DNA of 64,000 bases from NCBI GenBank assembly GCA_004020545.1, contig SAQE01000004.1:160500-224499 (forward strand), read 5' to 3'. Position numbers and translations under genes: made by a program. The notes below the pieces were generated by a model. The model did no database searches and was not told where the DNA came from. It worked only from the letters and a program-made list of their open reading frames with translations. The number at the start of each line of letters is the position of its first letter. The first letter of the stretch is position 1. Origin of the DNA: Mesorhizobium sp. (GTDB taxonomy: Bacteria > Pseudomonadota > Alphaproteobacteria > Rhizobiales > Rhizobiaceae). Of this stretch, positions 7,519 through 15,667 are shown piece after piece.

Positions 7519-7974
7519 TCAGGCCGCGATCTCCCACTGACGGCTATGGCCGTCCAGCATCCCGGCGTGGCGGACGCGCCCGGCCTTCTGGAGAGCATCG
7601 AGGATCGACGACAGGCGGTTGCCGATGAGGGCGACCCGGGGGTCATCTCCGGAAAGGCCGTGCCTTGTCGCGAATTCCTGCGCGCATTCGGCGGTCGACA
7701 GCGGCCGCCTGGCGGTCCGCAGGATCTCGATCGTCATCTGTCGCTTGTTCGTCCCGCCGATAAGCTTGTCGAGCTCCTTCGCGCTCATGGCCATCGGCGG
7801 ACGGCCGCGGCGCTTTTTCGGCTGCTCGTCCGGCTTCCATTCCGGTTCGTAGATCGAGGTCACCTTGTCGACGGCCGCGATCTGCGCCTGCAGCTCGGCA
7901 AGCGCCGCCGCCAGCTCGCGGGCACGCCCTGCCAGCTCGCATCGCTTGGCCTTCAGTTCCTCTGGTACACCCAT
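7519..7974 (-). CDS. Small coiled-coil/winged-helix protein, transposon passenger
   Basis: The gene encodes 151 residues. Residues ~1-40 are an Ala/Glu-rich predicted coiled coil. Residues ~50-62 are basic with RRGRPP, an AT-hook-like core. Residues ~75-150 look like a winged helix (KRQMTIEILRTARRPLSTAECAQEFATRHG...RLSSILDALQKAGRVRHAG). It is convergent with the transposase, with 3 bases between the stops, and ends about 50 bases inside the right inverted repeat. It is probably a DNA-binding accessory or regulator of the element. I know no named family; function is inferred from shape and position only. Confidence 0.72.
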   Translation of the reverse strand: MGVPEELKAKRCELAGRARELAAALAELQAQIAAVDKVTSIYEPEWKPDEQPKKRRGRPPMAMSAKELDKLIGGTNKRQMTIEILRTARRPLSTAECAQEFATRHGLSGDDPRVALIGNRLSSILDALQKAGRVRHAGMLDGHSRQWEIAA

Positions 7975-8023
7975 CTCGCCCCTGAAATCCTGCTTTCAGA
8001 GGTACCAGATCAAGGATTAAACT

Positions 8024-8050
8024 TCTGGTGGCGGTTGCTACCGAATAGCG
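8024..8050 (-). repeat. Right terminal inverted repeat of the transposon
   Basis: 27 bases that are the exact reverse complement of 4752-4778, followed directly by the second copy of the target duplication GAAAAGTG. Confidence 0.95.
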
Positions 8051-8135
8051 GAAAAGTGCGCAGCGGTTTTTCGTCCGGAATTGCGCAAAACAATACTGAG
8101 CGGTTCAGCAATTCTATCAAAAGGGTGAACCGCTC
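8051..8135. repeat. RIME-like palindrome (copy 3), right half plus second stem
   Basis: This continues the element begun at 4734: the right arm GGAATTGC is at 8077-8084. A second stem follows: GAGCGGTTCA (8098-8107) pairs with TGAACCGCTC (8126-8135). This shows the repeat is a two-hairpin unit, as in copy 4 at 43423-43513. Confidence 0.85.
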
Positions 8136-8306
8136 TCGCGGCTGGTTGCATTCCGATAACCATCCCTCAGATCAGCAAAATTTAACCGACTTTCTTAAGC
8201 GCGGCGGTAAGAAGCGAGCGCTAATGTTTCTCCCCATAACGAGGCCGGAAAAACCGGCCCGGAGAGAACCGGAAAACGGCCCTCAGGAGAAACAGGAAGG
8301 CTTTCG

Positions 8307-8873
8307 ATGAACACTGGACTGAAGCCAGTCTGGGCGGGACGCAACATGCGTCTCGACCCATTTCGCCTGCCGCAAATGGTGAGCTATGCCACGCGCGACG
8401 ACTATGGTGATGTTACCTTCACCATCGATCAGCGTGGCGCCATCATCCGGCGCATGCTGGAGATGAGCGGCCTGCCGGCGATCATCGCGCTGCCCGCCAA
8501 TGCGTTCCGCGGCGTCGCCGCCCGCGCCATGGAAGATCCGGACGGCAACGTCACCGTGACGCTGGAGCTTCTGCACAATGATGCGATGTTGTCGGTGCCG
8601 CTCTTGGTCGCCGACGATCTCGACGACATCGCCGCCGACTGGCGCGCCTGGGCCGACGCCTATCGCCTGCCGATGCTTCTGATCGAGGCCGACGGCATTG
8701 CCCGCACGCTGGAAGAATCGCTCGGCGCCGCCATCAAGGCGCTGCCGCCGCAGGAACGGCGCAAGGGCCGTGTGTCCAACATGCGCCGCCCGCGCTTCCT
8801 GGCCCGCCGCAGGACCGGCGATCTTGGCCTGAGGCTCGTCATCGGCGGCGAGGAGATTATTGCGCGGGAGTAG
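8307..8873 (+). CDS. Conserved rhizobial protein, DUF6101-like
   Basis: The gene encodes 188 residues with AGGAAGG 7-13 bases before the ATG. It is a soluble protein without signal peptide, with a conserved opening (RLDPFRLPQMVSYATRDDYGDVTFTIDQRGAIIRR), an acidic middle and a basic stretch near 155-172 (ERRKGRVSNMRRPRFLARRR). I recognise it as a Rhizobiales family usually annotated DUF6101; no function is known. The leader (8230-8300) can form GGCCGG/CCGGCC hairpins. It is convergent with ubiA and separated from it by a hairpin. Confidence 0.8.
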   Translation: MNTGLKPVWAGRNMRLDPFRLPQMVSYATRDDYGDVTFTIDQRGAIIRRMLEMSGLPAIIALPANAFRGVAARAMEDPDGNVTVTLELLHNDAMLSVPLLVADDLDDIAADWRAWADAYRLPMLLIEADGIARTLEESLGAAIKALPPQERRKGRVSNMRRPRFLARRRTGDLGLRLVIGGEEIIARE

Positions 8874-8918
8874 TCTGCTTGTCGCGCTGGCGATTGGCGA
8901 AACCGCCGATGACAGCCA

Positions 8919-8947
8919 CCTTCTCCCCGTAAAGAGACGGGAGAAGG
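8919..8947. terminator. Hairpin between convergent genes
   Basis: CCTTCTCCC pairs with GGGAGAAGG, continuing with GT/AC past one bulge, over a 6-base loop. It lies between the stops of the DUF6101-like gene (8873) and ubiA (8958), so it can end either transcript. This CCTTCTCC type of hairpin is common in rhizobia (from memory). Confidence 0.6.
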
Positions 8948-8957
8948 GAGACTTCCG

Positions 8958-9941
8958 CTACACCAGCGGCTTCAACGCCACCCACAGCGCGCCGCCGATC
9001 AGCCCCAGAAAGATCAGCCAGCCGACCTGATTGTTCGACTTGAACAGCTTCAAGCATTGGTCCGGATTGTCGATGTCGAGCTGGATGATCTGGCGCGCCA
9101 TATGCGCGCCGGCGGCGATCAGCCCGGCCAGCGCCGGCATCGGCACCTGCGCCGAGGCGAAGGCGATGGCGAAACAGACGAGCGTGCCGCCATAGAGCCC
9201 GACCAGCCAGGTCTTGGTGTTGTCACCGAAGAGCCGCGCCGTCGAGCGTACGCCGACGAGGGCGTCGTCCTCCTTGTCCTGATGCGCGTAGATCGTGTCG
9301 TAACCGATCACCCAAAGGATCGAGCCGATATAGAGCATGATAGCCGGTCCATCGAGGTCGCCGAACTCGGCCGCCCAGCCCATCAGCGCGCCCCAGGAGA
9401 AGGCCAGGCCAAGCACGAATTGCGGCCAGTTGGTAATGCGCTTCATGAACGGATAGACGGCGACGATCGCAAGCGAGGCGATGCCGAGCGGAATGGCGAA
9501 GCTGTTGAATTGAAGCAGCACCGCGAGCCCGACCAGCGCCTGGATGAACAGGAACGCCCAGGCCTGGCGCCGTGTCACCTTCCCGGCCGGCAGCGGACGC
9601 GAGCGCGTGCGCTCGACCTGGTTGTCGATGTCCTCGTCGGCGAGGTCGTTGTAGGTGCAGCCGGCGCCGCGCATGGCTACGGCGCCGACGAAGAACAGCA
9701 ACAGGTACCAGGGCGCCGGCAGCAGCGTCAGCAGCGGGTCGGTCGGACGCGGATAGGCGCTTGCCGCAAGGGCCGCCGACCACCAGCAGGGCCACAAAAG
9801 CAGTTGCCAGCCGATCGGCCGGTCCCAGCGCGCGAGCTGCGCGTAGGGCCACAGCCAGCGCGGCAGCACCCTGTAGACCCAATGGCCGCTCGGCGCGTCA
9901 GCGACACGGCCCTGGGCCGCTTTCGACTGGATGGTTTCCAT
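8958..9941 (-). CDS. ubiA: 4-hydroxybenzoate octaprenyltransferase
   Basis: This integral membrane enzyme joins a polyprenyl chain to 4-hydroxybenzoate in ubiquinone synthesis. The two Asp-rich metal/diphosphate motifs are present: NDLADEDIDNQVERTRSRPL and GYDTIYAHQDKEDD. About eight to nine hydrophobic helices follow a short polar N-terminus (METIQSKAAQGRVADAPSG). The chosen ATG (9941) gives 327 residues; an in-frame ATG at 10010 would add 23 residues and cannot be excluded, since neither has a strong ribosome site. It is divergent from purD. Confidence 0.93.
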   Translation of the reverse strand: METIQSKAAQGRVADAPSGHWVYRVLPRWLWPYAQLARWDRPIGWQLLLWPCWWSAALAASAYPRPTDPLLTLLPAPWYLLLFFVGAVAMRGAGCTYNDLADEDIDNQVERTRSRPLPAGKVTRRQAWAFLFIQALVGLAVLLQFNSFAIPLGIASLAIVAVYPFMKRITNWPQFVLGLAFSWGALMGWAAEFGDLDGPAIMLYIGSILWVIGYDTIYAHQDKEDDALVGVRSTARLFGDNTKTWLVGLYGGTLVCFAIAFASAQVPMPALAGLIAAGAHMARQIIQLDIDNPDQCLKLFKSNNQVGWLIFLGLIGGALWVALKPLV

Positions 9942-10162
9942 GGATGCTGGAGTGGCAGCACGGATAGGCGTCGTCAAGCGGCCGCGTTGTCGCTCAAGCG
10001 GTGAAAACATCGTGAGGCGGCAATGCCATTTCCGTCTGGACGAAAGCCGGCGCGCTCTTGTTCCCGTGTGCAACTGCCGCCAAATTGCCAAGACGCCTTG
10101 ACCCGTCGCCCGCGGACCAATAGCGGGTTCAGGACAGAGACGATCGTCAGCAAGAGGTGGCC

Positions 10163-11443
10163 ATGAACGTTCTTCTTCTCGGTTCGGGTGGCCGCGAACA
10201 CGCGCTTGCCTGGAAGATCGCCGCCTCGCCGCTGCTGACCAGGCTCTATGCTTCGCCCGGCAATCCCGGCATCGGCCGCGTTGCCGAACTGGTCAAGCTG
10301 GACATCGCCGACCATTCCTCCGTTGCCGCCTTCTGCCAGGAGAAGAAGATCGAGCTCGTCGTGGTCGGTCCGGAGGGTCCGCTCGTCGCCGGCATTGCCG
10401 ATGATTTGCGCGCTTGGGGCATCCGCGTCTTCGGCCCGTCCAAGGCGGCAGCGCGGCTCGAGGGCTCGAAAGGCTTCACCAAGGATCTTTGCGCCAAATT
10501 TAACATCCCGACCGCCGCTTATGGCCGCTTCAGTGATCTCGCCTCGGCCAAGGCCTATGTCGAGAGGACGGGCGCGCCGATCGTCATCAAGGCCGACGGG
10601 CTCGCCGCCGGCAAGGGCGTCACCATCGCCATGACGCTGGAGGAGGCGCTGGCCGCGCTCGAGGCCTGTTTCGAAGGCGCTTTTGGCGCCGCCGGCGCCG
10701 AGGTCGTTGTCGAGGAATATCTGACCGGCGAGGAGGCCAGCTTCTTCTGCCTTTGCGATGGCGCGACCGCGCTCCCCTTCGGCACCGCGCAGGACCACAA
10801 GCGCGTCGGCGATGGCGATACCGGCCCGAACACCGGCGGCATGGGCGCCTATTCGCCGGCGCCTGTGATGACGCCTGAGATGACCGAGCGCACCATGCGC
10901 GAGATCATCGAGCCGACCATGCGCGGCATGGCCAATCTCGGCGCGCCGTTCGCCGGCATCCTCTTCGCCGGTCTGATGATCACCGACCAGGGGCCGAAGC
11001 TGATTGAATACAACACCCGCTTCGGCGATCCCGAATGCCAGGTGCTGATGATGCGGTTGAAGGACGATCTGCTGGTCTTGCTCAACGCCGCCGTCGACGG
11101 GCAGCTCGCGCATATGTCGGCGCGCTGGAGCGACGAGGCGGCGCTGACCGTGGTGATGGCGGCGAGGGGCTATCCCGGCACGCCGGAAAAGGGCTCGGTC
11201 ATCCGCGGCTTGGAGCAGGCGGAAGGCGAGGGCGTGGAGGTCTTCCACGCCGGCACCGCCATCAATGGCGGCGCGCTGGTTGCCAATGGCGGCCGCGTGC
11301 TCAACGTCACCGCGCTCGGCGCCAGCGTCGGCGAGGCGCAGAAGAAGGCCTACGCGGCGATCGACCGTATCGACTGGCCGCAGGGTTTCTTCCGCCATGA
11401 TATTGGCTGGCGCGCCGTCGAGCGCGAGAAGGCCGGCGCCTGA
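10163..11443 (+). CDS. purD: Phosphoribosylamine--glycine ligase (GARS)
   Basis: The enzyme converts phosphoribosylamine, glycine and ATP to GAR, step 2 of de novo purine synthesis. It has 426 residues with [18 protein letters not shown] at the start, an ATP-grasp core ([23 protein letters not shown]) and the GARS signature RFGDPECQ. The ATG at 10163 follows AAGAGG; an in-frame GTG lies 6 bases upstream. It ends 18 bases before the convergent melA stop. It stands alone, as is common in rhizobia, where pur genes are scattered. Confidence 0.96.
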   Translation: MNVLLLGSGGREHALAWKIAASPLLTRLYASPGNPGIGRVAELVKLDIADHSSVAAFCQEKKIELVVVGPEGPLVAGIADDLRAWGIRVFGPSKAAARLEGSKGFTKDLCAKFNIPTAAYGRFSDLASAKAYVERTGAPIVIKADGLAAGKGVTIAMTLEEALAALEACFEGAFGAAGAEVVVEEYLTGEEASFFCLCDGATALPFGTAQDHKRVGDGDTGPNTGGMGAYSPAPVMTPEMTERTMREIIEPTMRGMANLGAPFAGILFAGLMITDQGPKLIEYNTRFGDPECQVLMMRLKDDLLVLLNAAVDGQLAHMSARWSDEAALTVVMAARGYPGTPEKGSVIRGLEQAEGEGVEVFHAGTAINGGALVANGGRVLNVTALGASVGEAQKKAYAAIDRIDWPQGFFRHDIGWRAVEREKAGA

Positions 11444-11461
11444 TTCTGCCAGCCTTTGAGA

Positions 11462-12832
11462 TCAAGCGGCCCGGGTTTTGCGACCGCTACGCGCCCAGGC
11501 CGGCAGCCAGTCGCCATGCGCGGCGAGAAGGTCGTCGACAAGCGACCAGATCTGGTCGAGGTCGAGCTCGGCCGCGGTGTGCGGGTCCATCATCGCCGCA
11601 TGGTAGATATGCTCGCGGTTCTCGCTCATCAGCGCCCGCACCGTCAGCTCCTGCACATTGATGTTGGTGCGGATCAGCGCCGTGAGCTGCGGCGGCAGCT
11701 CGCCGATATAGGTCGGCTGGATGCCGGAGGCATCGACCAGGCAAGGCACCTCGGCCGCGCAATCGAATGGCAGCGACGTGATGCAGCCATTGTTGCGGAC
11801 ATTGCCGTAGATCACCGACGGCTCACCGGTCCACACCGAGTTCATGATCTCCGAGGCATATTCCTTCGACTGCGCCACCTCGATCCGGTCGGCGGACCGG
11901 TAGGCTTCCGCCTGTCTCTTCCAGCCTTCGATCTGTTCGATGCAGCGTTTCGGATATTCGTCGAGCGGGATGCCGTATTTCTCGATCAGGTCGGGGCGGC
12001 CGTCCTTGATGAAATAGGGCGTGTACTCGGCGAAATGCTCCGAGCTTTCGGTGACGAAGTAGCCGAGCCGGGTCAGCATCTCGTAGCGCACCTTGTTCGG
12101 GCAGCGCGGGTTCCAGCCCGGCTTCGGCGCGCGGCCTTCGCGATAGGCGCGCACGAGGTCGGGATAGAGGTCGCGGTAGGAGCCGTCCGGCTGGCGATGC
12201 TCGAACTTCAGGTAGAAGGCCATGTGGTTGATGCCGGCCGAGCGGTAGCGGATTTCCTCGTAAGGGATGTCGAGGTCGTGCGCCAGTTCCATCGCCGTGC
12301 CCTGCACCGAATGGCAGAGCCCGACCTGCTTGATTTGGGGGTATCTCTCCGCGATCGCCCAGGTGTTGATCGCCATCGGGTTGACATATTGCAGCATGAT
12401 CGCCTCGGGACAGACGGCGAGCATGTCCTCGCAGATCTTCCACAGATGCGGCACGGTTCTGAGGCCGCGCATGATGCCGCCGACGCCGAGCGTGTCGGCG
12501 ATCGTCTGGCGCAGGCCGTATTTCTTCGGCACCTCGAAGTCGGTGACGGTGCACGGTTCAAAGCCGCCGATCTGGAAGGCGACGACGACGAAGTCGGCGC
12601 CGGCGAGCGCCTTGCGCTGGTCGGAATAGGTTTCGGCCTTCGCCTTCACGCCGAGCGTGGCGATCAGCTTGTTGACGACGATGGCGCTTTCTTCCAGCCG
12701 CTGCGGGTTGATGTCCATCAGCGCGATCGTCGCGCCCGACAGCGCCGGCCGCTGCAGCACGTCGCCGACGATGTTCTTCATGAACACCGTCGAGCCGGCG
12801 CCGATGAAGGTGATCTTGGGATTTCTAGCCAC
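11462..12832 (-). CDS. melA: Alpha-galactosidase, glycoside hydrolase family 4
   Basis: This NAD+ and Mn2+ dependent hydrolase acts on alpha-galactosides such as melibiose. It has 456 residues: an N-terminal Rossmann motif (ITFIGAGSTVFMKN) and the GH4 metal/active-site motif GLCHSVQG. CHSV is the version found in E. coli MelA-type alpha-galactosidases, and similarity to E. coli MelA runs along the whole length (TVTDFEVPKKYG, GYFVTESSEHFAEYTP, MNSVWTGEPSVIYGN). It is the last gene of the agp-type operon, 20 bases after the ATPase gene, the same order as agpA...melA in Sinorhizobium meliloti. Confidence 0.94.
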   Translation of the reverse strand: MARNPKITFIGAGSTVFMKNIVGDVLQRPALSGATIALMDINPQRLEESAIVVNKLIATLGVKAKAETYSDQRKALAGADFVVVAFQIGGFEPCTVTDFEVPKKYGLRQTIADTLGVGGIMRGLRTVPHLWKICEDMLAVCPEAIMLQYVNPMAINTWAIAERYPQIKQVGLCHSVQGTAMELAHDLDIPYEEIRYRSAGINHMAFYLKFEHRQPDGSYRDLYPDLVRAYREGRAPKPGWNPRCPNKVRYEMLTRLGYFVTESSEHFAEYTPYFIKDGRPDLIEKYGIPLDEYPKRCIEQIEGWKRQAEAYRSADRIEVAQSKEYASEIMNSVWTGEPSVIYGNVRNNGCITSLPFDCAAEVPCLVDASGIQPTYIGELPPQLTALIRTNINVQELTVRALMSENREHIYHAAMMDPHTAAELDLDQIWSLVDDLLAAHGDWLPAWARSGRKTRAA

Positions 12833-12852
12833 TATGAACCTCCGGTATATGC

Positions 12853-14523
12853 TCAGGCCACGTCGAAAGCGGCCCTGACGAGCCGTTCGGTGTAGGCGGT
12901 CTTGGGATGGGCGAGGACCTCGTCGACGGGGCCCTGTTCGACGATCTTGCCCTGCTGCATGACGATGACGCGGTGGCAGAGCGCGCGCACTACCTTGAGG
13001 TCGTGCGAGATGAAGAGGTAGCTCAAGCCGCGCTCGTCCTGCAACTTGCGCAACAGGTCGATGATCTGCGCCTGGACGGAAAGGTCCAGCGCCGATGTCG
13101 GCTCGTCGAGCAGGATGAATTCGGGTTCCAGCGCGATGGCGCGCGCGATCGCGATGCGCTGCCGCTGGCCGCCGGAAAATTCATGCGGGAACCGCGACAG
13201 GATATCGCCCGGCATGCCGGCGCTGACCAGCGCCTCGCGCACCCGCTCGATGCGCTCGCGCCGCGTCGCGCCTAGCCTGTTGATGACCAGCCCTTCCTCG
13301 ATGATCTGGCCGATCGTCATGCGCGGGTTGAGCGAGGAGAACGGATCCTGGAAGACGATCTGCATGCGCGAGCGCAGTGGCCGCATCTCGGCGCGCGACA
13401 GGCCCTCTATCGGCCCGCCGTCGAAACGGATCTTGCCGCGCTTGGTCTCCTGCAGCCTGAGCAGCGCCAGGCCGAAGGTGGTCTTGCCGGAACCGGATTC
13501 GCCGACCAACCCAAGCGTCTCGTGGCGGCAAAGCTTCAGGTCGAGGTCGTCGACCGCGACCAGCTCGCGCCAGTCCGGCTTCAAGAACGTGCCATGGCGC
13601 AGCGTGAAGCAGACGCGCACGCCGTTCGCCTCGAGGATTGCGCCGGACTTATCGGGCAGCGGCTTCGGCCGTCCGTGCGGCTCTGATGCGAGCAGACGCC
13701 GCGTGTAGGGATGCTGCGGATCGGCGAAGAGCCGCTCCGTGACATTGTGCTCGCGCATCTCGCCATGCTGCATGACATAGACGTAGTCGGAGAACTTGCG
13801 CACCACGGTGAGGTCGTGGGTGATCAGGATCACCGCCATCCTGAGCTCTTTCTGCAGGTTGCGGATCAGGTTCAGGATCTGCGCCTGCACCGTGACGTCG
13901 AGCGCGGTGGTCGGCTCGTCGGCAATCAGCACGTCGGGATCGTTGGCCAAAGCCATGGCGATCATGACGCGTGGCCGCTGGCCGCCGGAGAGCTGGTGCG
14001 GATATTGCTTGAGCCGCGCTTCCGGCTCGGGAATCTGGACGTGCCGCAAAAGCTCGAGCGCCCGCGCCCAAGCCTCCTTGCGGCTCACCTTGCGATGCAC
14101 CCTGATCGCTTCGACGATCTGGCTGCCAACCGTGTAGATCGGGTTGAGCGAGCTCATCGGCTCTTGGAAGATCATCGAAATGCGGCTGCCGCGCAGCTTG
14201 CGCCGGGCGCGTTCCGGGAATTTCAGGATGTTTTGCCCGAGATATTCGACGCTCGACCTCGGCGACACCGTCGCCCGCCGCGACAGCAGCCCCATCACGG
14301 TGCGCGCCGTCACCGATTTGCCGGAGCCGGATTCGCCGACGATCGCGATCGTCTCACCGCGATAGAGCTGGAACGAGACGTCCTTCACCGCCTCGACGAT
14401 GCCGTGCTCGACCTTGAAGGCGACCTCGATGTTGCGGGCGTCGATAACCGGCTGGTCATGGCGTCCGTCATGGTCAAGGCGGACGGCTGGTGCGAAGGAT
14501 TCGGCAAGCGCGATCGTCGTCAT
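12853..14523 (-). CDS. Fused double ATPase of the alpha-galactoside ABC importer
   Basis: A single 556-residue protein carries two complete ABC domains of the oligopeptide type: Walker A GESGSGKSVTA and GESGSGKTTFG, each followed by a Walker B and H-loop (ITHDL, ISHDL). S. meliloti encodes these as separate agpD and agpF. The signature of the first domain reads LSGGQRPRV where LSGGQRQRV is usual; the second is canonical (FSGGQRQRI). The ATG at 14523 is chosen because MTTIALAESFAP begins just after the upstream permease stop; an upstream ATG at 14586 would overlap that gene. It powers the AgpB/AgpC-like permeases. Confidence 0.92.
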   Translation of the reverse strand: MTTIALAESFAPAVRLDHDGRHDQPVIDARNIEVAFKVEHGIVEAVKDVSFQLYRGETIAIVGESGSGKSVTARTVMGLLSRRATVSPRSSVEYLGQNILKFPERARRKLRGSRISMIFQEPMSSLNPIYTVGSQIVEAIRVHRKVSRKEAWARALELLRHVQIPEPEARLKQYPHQLSGGQRPRVMIAMALANDPDVLIADEPTTALDVTVQAQILNLIRNLQKELRMAVILITHDLTVVRKFSDYVYVMQHGEMREHNVTERLFADPQHPYTRRLLASEPHGRPKPLPDKSGAILEANGVRVCFTLRHGTFLKPDWRELVAVDDLDLKLCRHETLGLVGESGSGKTTFGLALLRLQETKRGKIRFDGGPIEGLSRAEMRPLRSRMQIVFQDPFSSLNPRMTIGQIIEEGLVINRLGATRRERIERVREALVSAGMPGDILSRFPHEFSGGQRQRIAIARAIALEPEFILLDEPTSALDLSVQAQIIDLLRKLQDERGLSYLFISHDLKVVRALCHRVIVMQQGKIVEQGPVDEVLAHPKTAYTERLVRAAFDVA

Positions 14524-14533
14524 CTCTGCCACC

Positions 14534-15667
14534 TCAATAGGGATCGACGGCATCGCGCAGGCCATCGCCCAGCGCGTTGAAAGCAAAGACGGTGATCAGC
14601 ACGAAGCCGACCGGCGACAGGATCCACGGATAGGTGCCGATGACCGAATAGGTCGCGGTATCCTGCAGCATCAGGCCCCACGAGATCAGCGGCGGCTTCA
14701 CCGCGAAGCCGAGGAAGCCGAGGAAGGATTCGAGCAGCACCACCGTCGGGATCGCCAGCGTCACGGCGACGATCACATGGCTCATCACATTGGGGAAAAT
14801 ATGCTGCATGATGATGCGCCGGTCGGTGGCGCCGACCGCCATGGCGGCGCGCACATAGTCGACCCGCGCCAGCGCCAGGGTCTTGCCGCGCACCTCGCGC
14901 GACATCTGCGCCCAGCCCAGCGCCGACATCACGATGATGACGAAGGCGAGGAAGACATTGGTCGGCGCGGTGACCGGGATCAGCGTCGTCAGCGCGAGAT
15001 AAAGCGGCAATTGCGGGAAGGCGAGCACAAGCTCGACGAAGCGCTGCATCCAGACGTCGAACCTGCCGCCGAAATAGCCCGAGGCCATGCCGACGGTGGT
15101 GCCGATGACGGTGATGATGAAGACCACTGTCAGCGCGATCATCAGCGAGACGCGCGAGCCGTGGATGGCGCGCGACAGCACGTCGCGGCCGAACTTGTCG
15201 GTGCCGAGGAAATGCACCGGCTGGCCATCCATGGAACCAAAGAAATGGCGGTTCGCCGGGATGAGCCCCAGCAGCTTGTACGGCGCGCCTTCGACGAAGA
15301 AGCCGAGCAGCCGCGGGTGGTCGTAGTCGGGGCCGACGATGGGCTGGAAGGTGACCGGGTCGAGGTCGGCCGACTCGGCCAGCGCGTAGATCCTGGGCCG
15401 CGCGACGAAATTGCCGTCCTTGTCATGCAAGCTCGCCACCTGCGGCGGCGCGAAGGCAATATCGGTGGCCTTTGGATCCAATGGTGCCAGAAATTCCGCG
15501 AACAGGGCCATCGCCAGCAAGAGCACGACCAGGCATAGTCCGGCCATGCCGGTCCAGGAACGCTTCAGCCGGCGCCAGACGAGCGCGATGTAGCTTTCGT
15601 TGCCATGCGCGGGCTGGCTCACGGCGCCTTCGGCCGGCGGCGGGGGCGATGGATCACGCGCCAGCAT
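14534..15667 (-). CDS. agpC: ABC importer permease, DppC/OppC type (AgpC-like)
   Basis: This inner-membrane permease has 377 residues: a cytoplasmic N-terminus, one membrane helix near 38-60, a large periplasmic loop, then five helices of the BPD_transp_1 domain. The EAA loop that contacts the ATPases reads YVRAAMAVGATDRRIIMQHIFPN. It ends 11 bases before the ATPase start and begins directly after the preceding permease stop. The symbol is by synteny and similarity with the S. meliloti alpha-galactoside (agp) locus; its substrate is inferred from context. Confidence 0.87.
   Translation of the reverse strand: MLARDPSPPPPAEGAVSQPAHGNESYIALVWRRLKRSWTGMAGLCLVVLLLAMALFAEFLAPLDPKATDIAFAPPQVASLHDKDGNFVARPRIYALAESADLDPVTFQPIVGPDYDHPRLLGFFVEGAPYKLLGLIPANRHFFGSMDGQPVHFLGTDKFGRDVLSRAIHGSRVSLMIALTVVFIITVIGTTVGMASGYFGGRFDVWMQRFVELVLAFPQLPLYLALTTLIPVTAPTNVFLAFVIIVMSALGWAQMSREVRGKTLALARVDYVRAAMAVGATDRRIIMQHIFPNVMSHVIVAVTLAIPTVVLLESFLGFLGFAVKPPLISWGLMLQDTATYSVIGTYPWILSPVGFVLITVFAFNALGDGLRDAVDPY

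Larger units (their letters stand above)
4752..8050. mobile_element. IS1595/ISXO2-type transposon carrying fic and a small DNA-binding protein
   Basis: The ends are perfect 27-bp inverted repeats (4752-4778 and 8024-8050, beginning CGCTATTCGGTAGCAACCGC). They are flanked by an 8-bp direct repeat GAAAAGTG (4744-4751, 8051-8058). An 8-bp duplication is the established size for the IS1595 family, matching the ISXO2-like transposase inside. Contents: fic (minus), a 446-base divergent region, a transposase frame with three shifts, and a convergent 151-residue gene. No second set of internal terminal repeats was seen, so it looks like one 3.3-kb unit with passengers. The transposase is broken, so it could move only with help in trans. 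The target is copy 3 of the palindrome. Confidence 0.92.
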
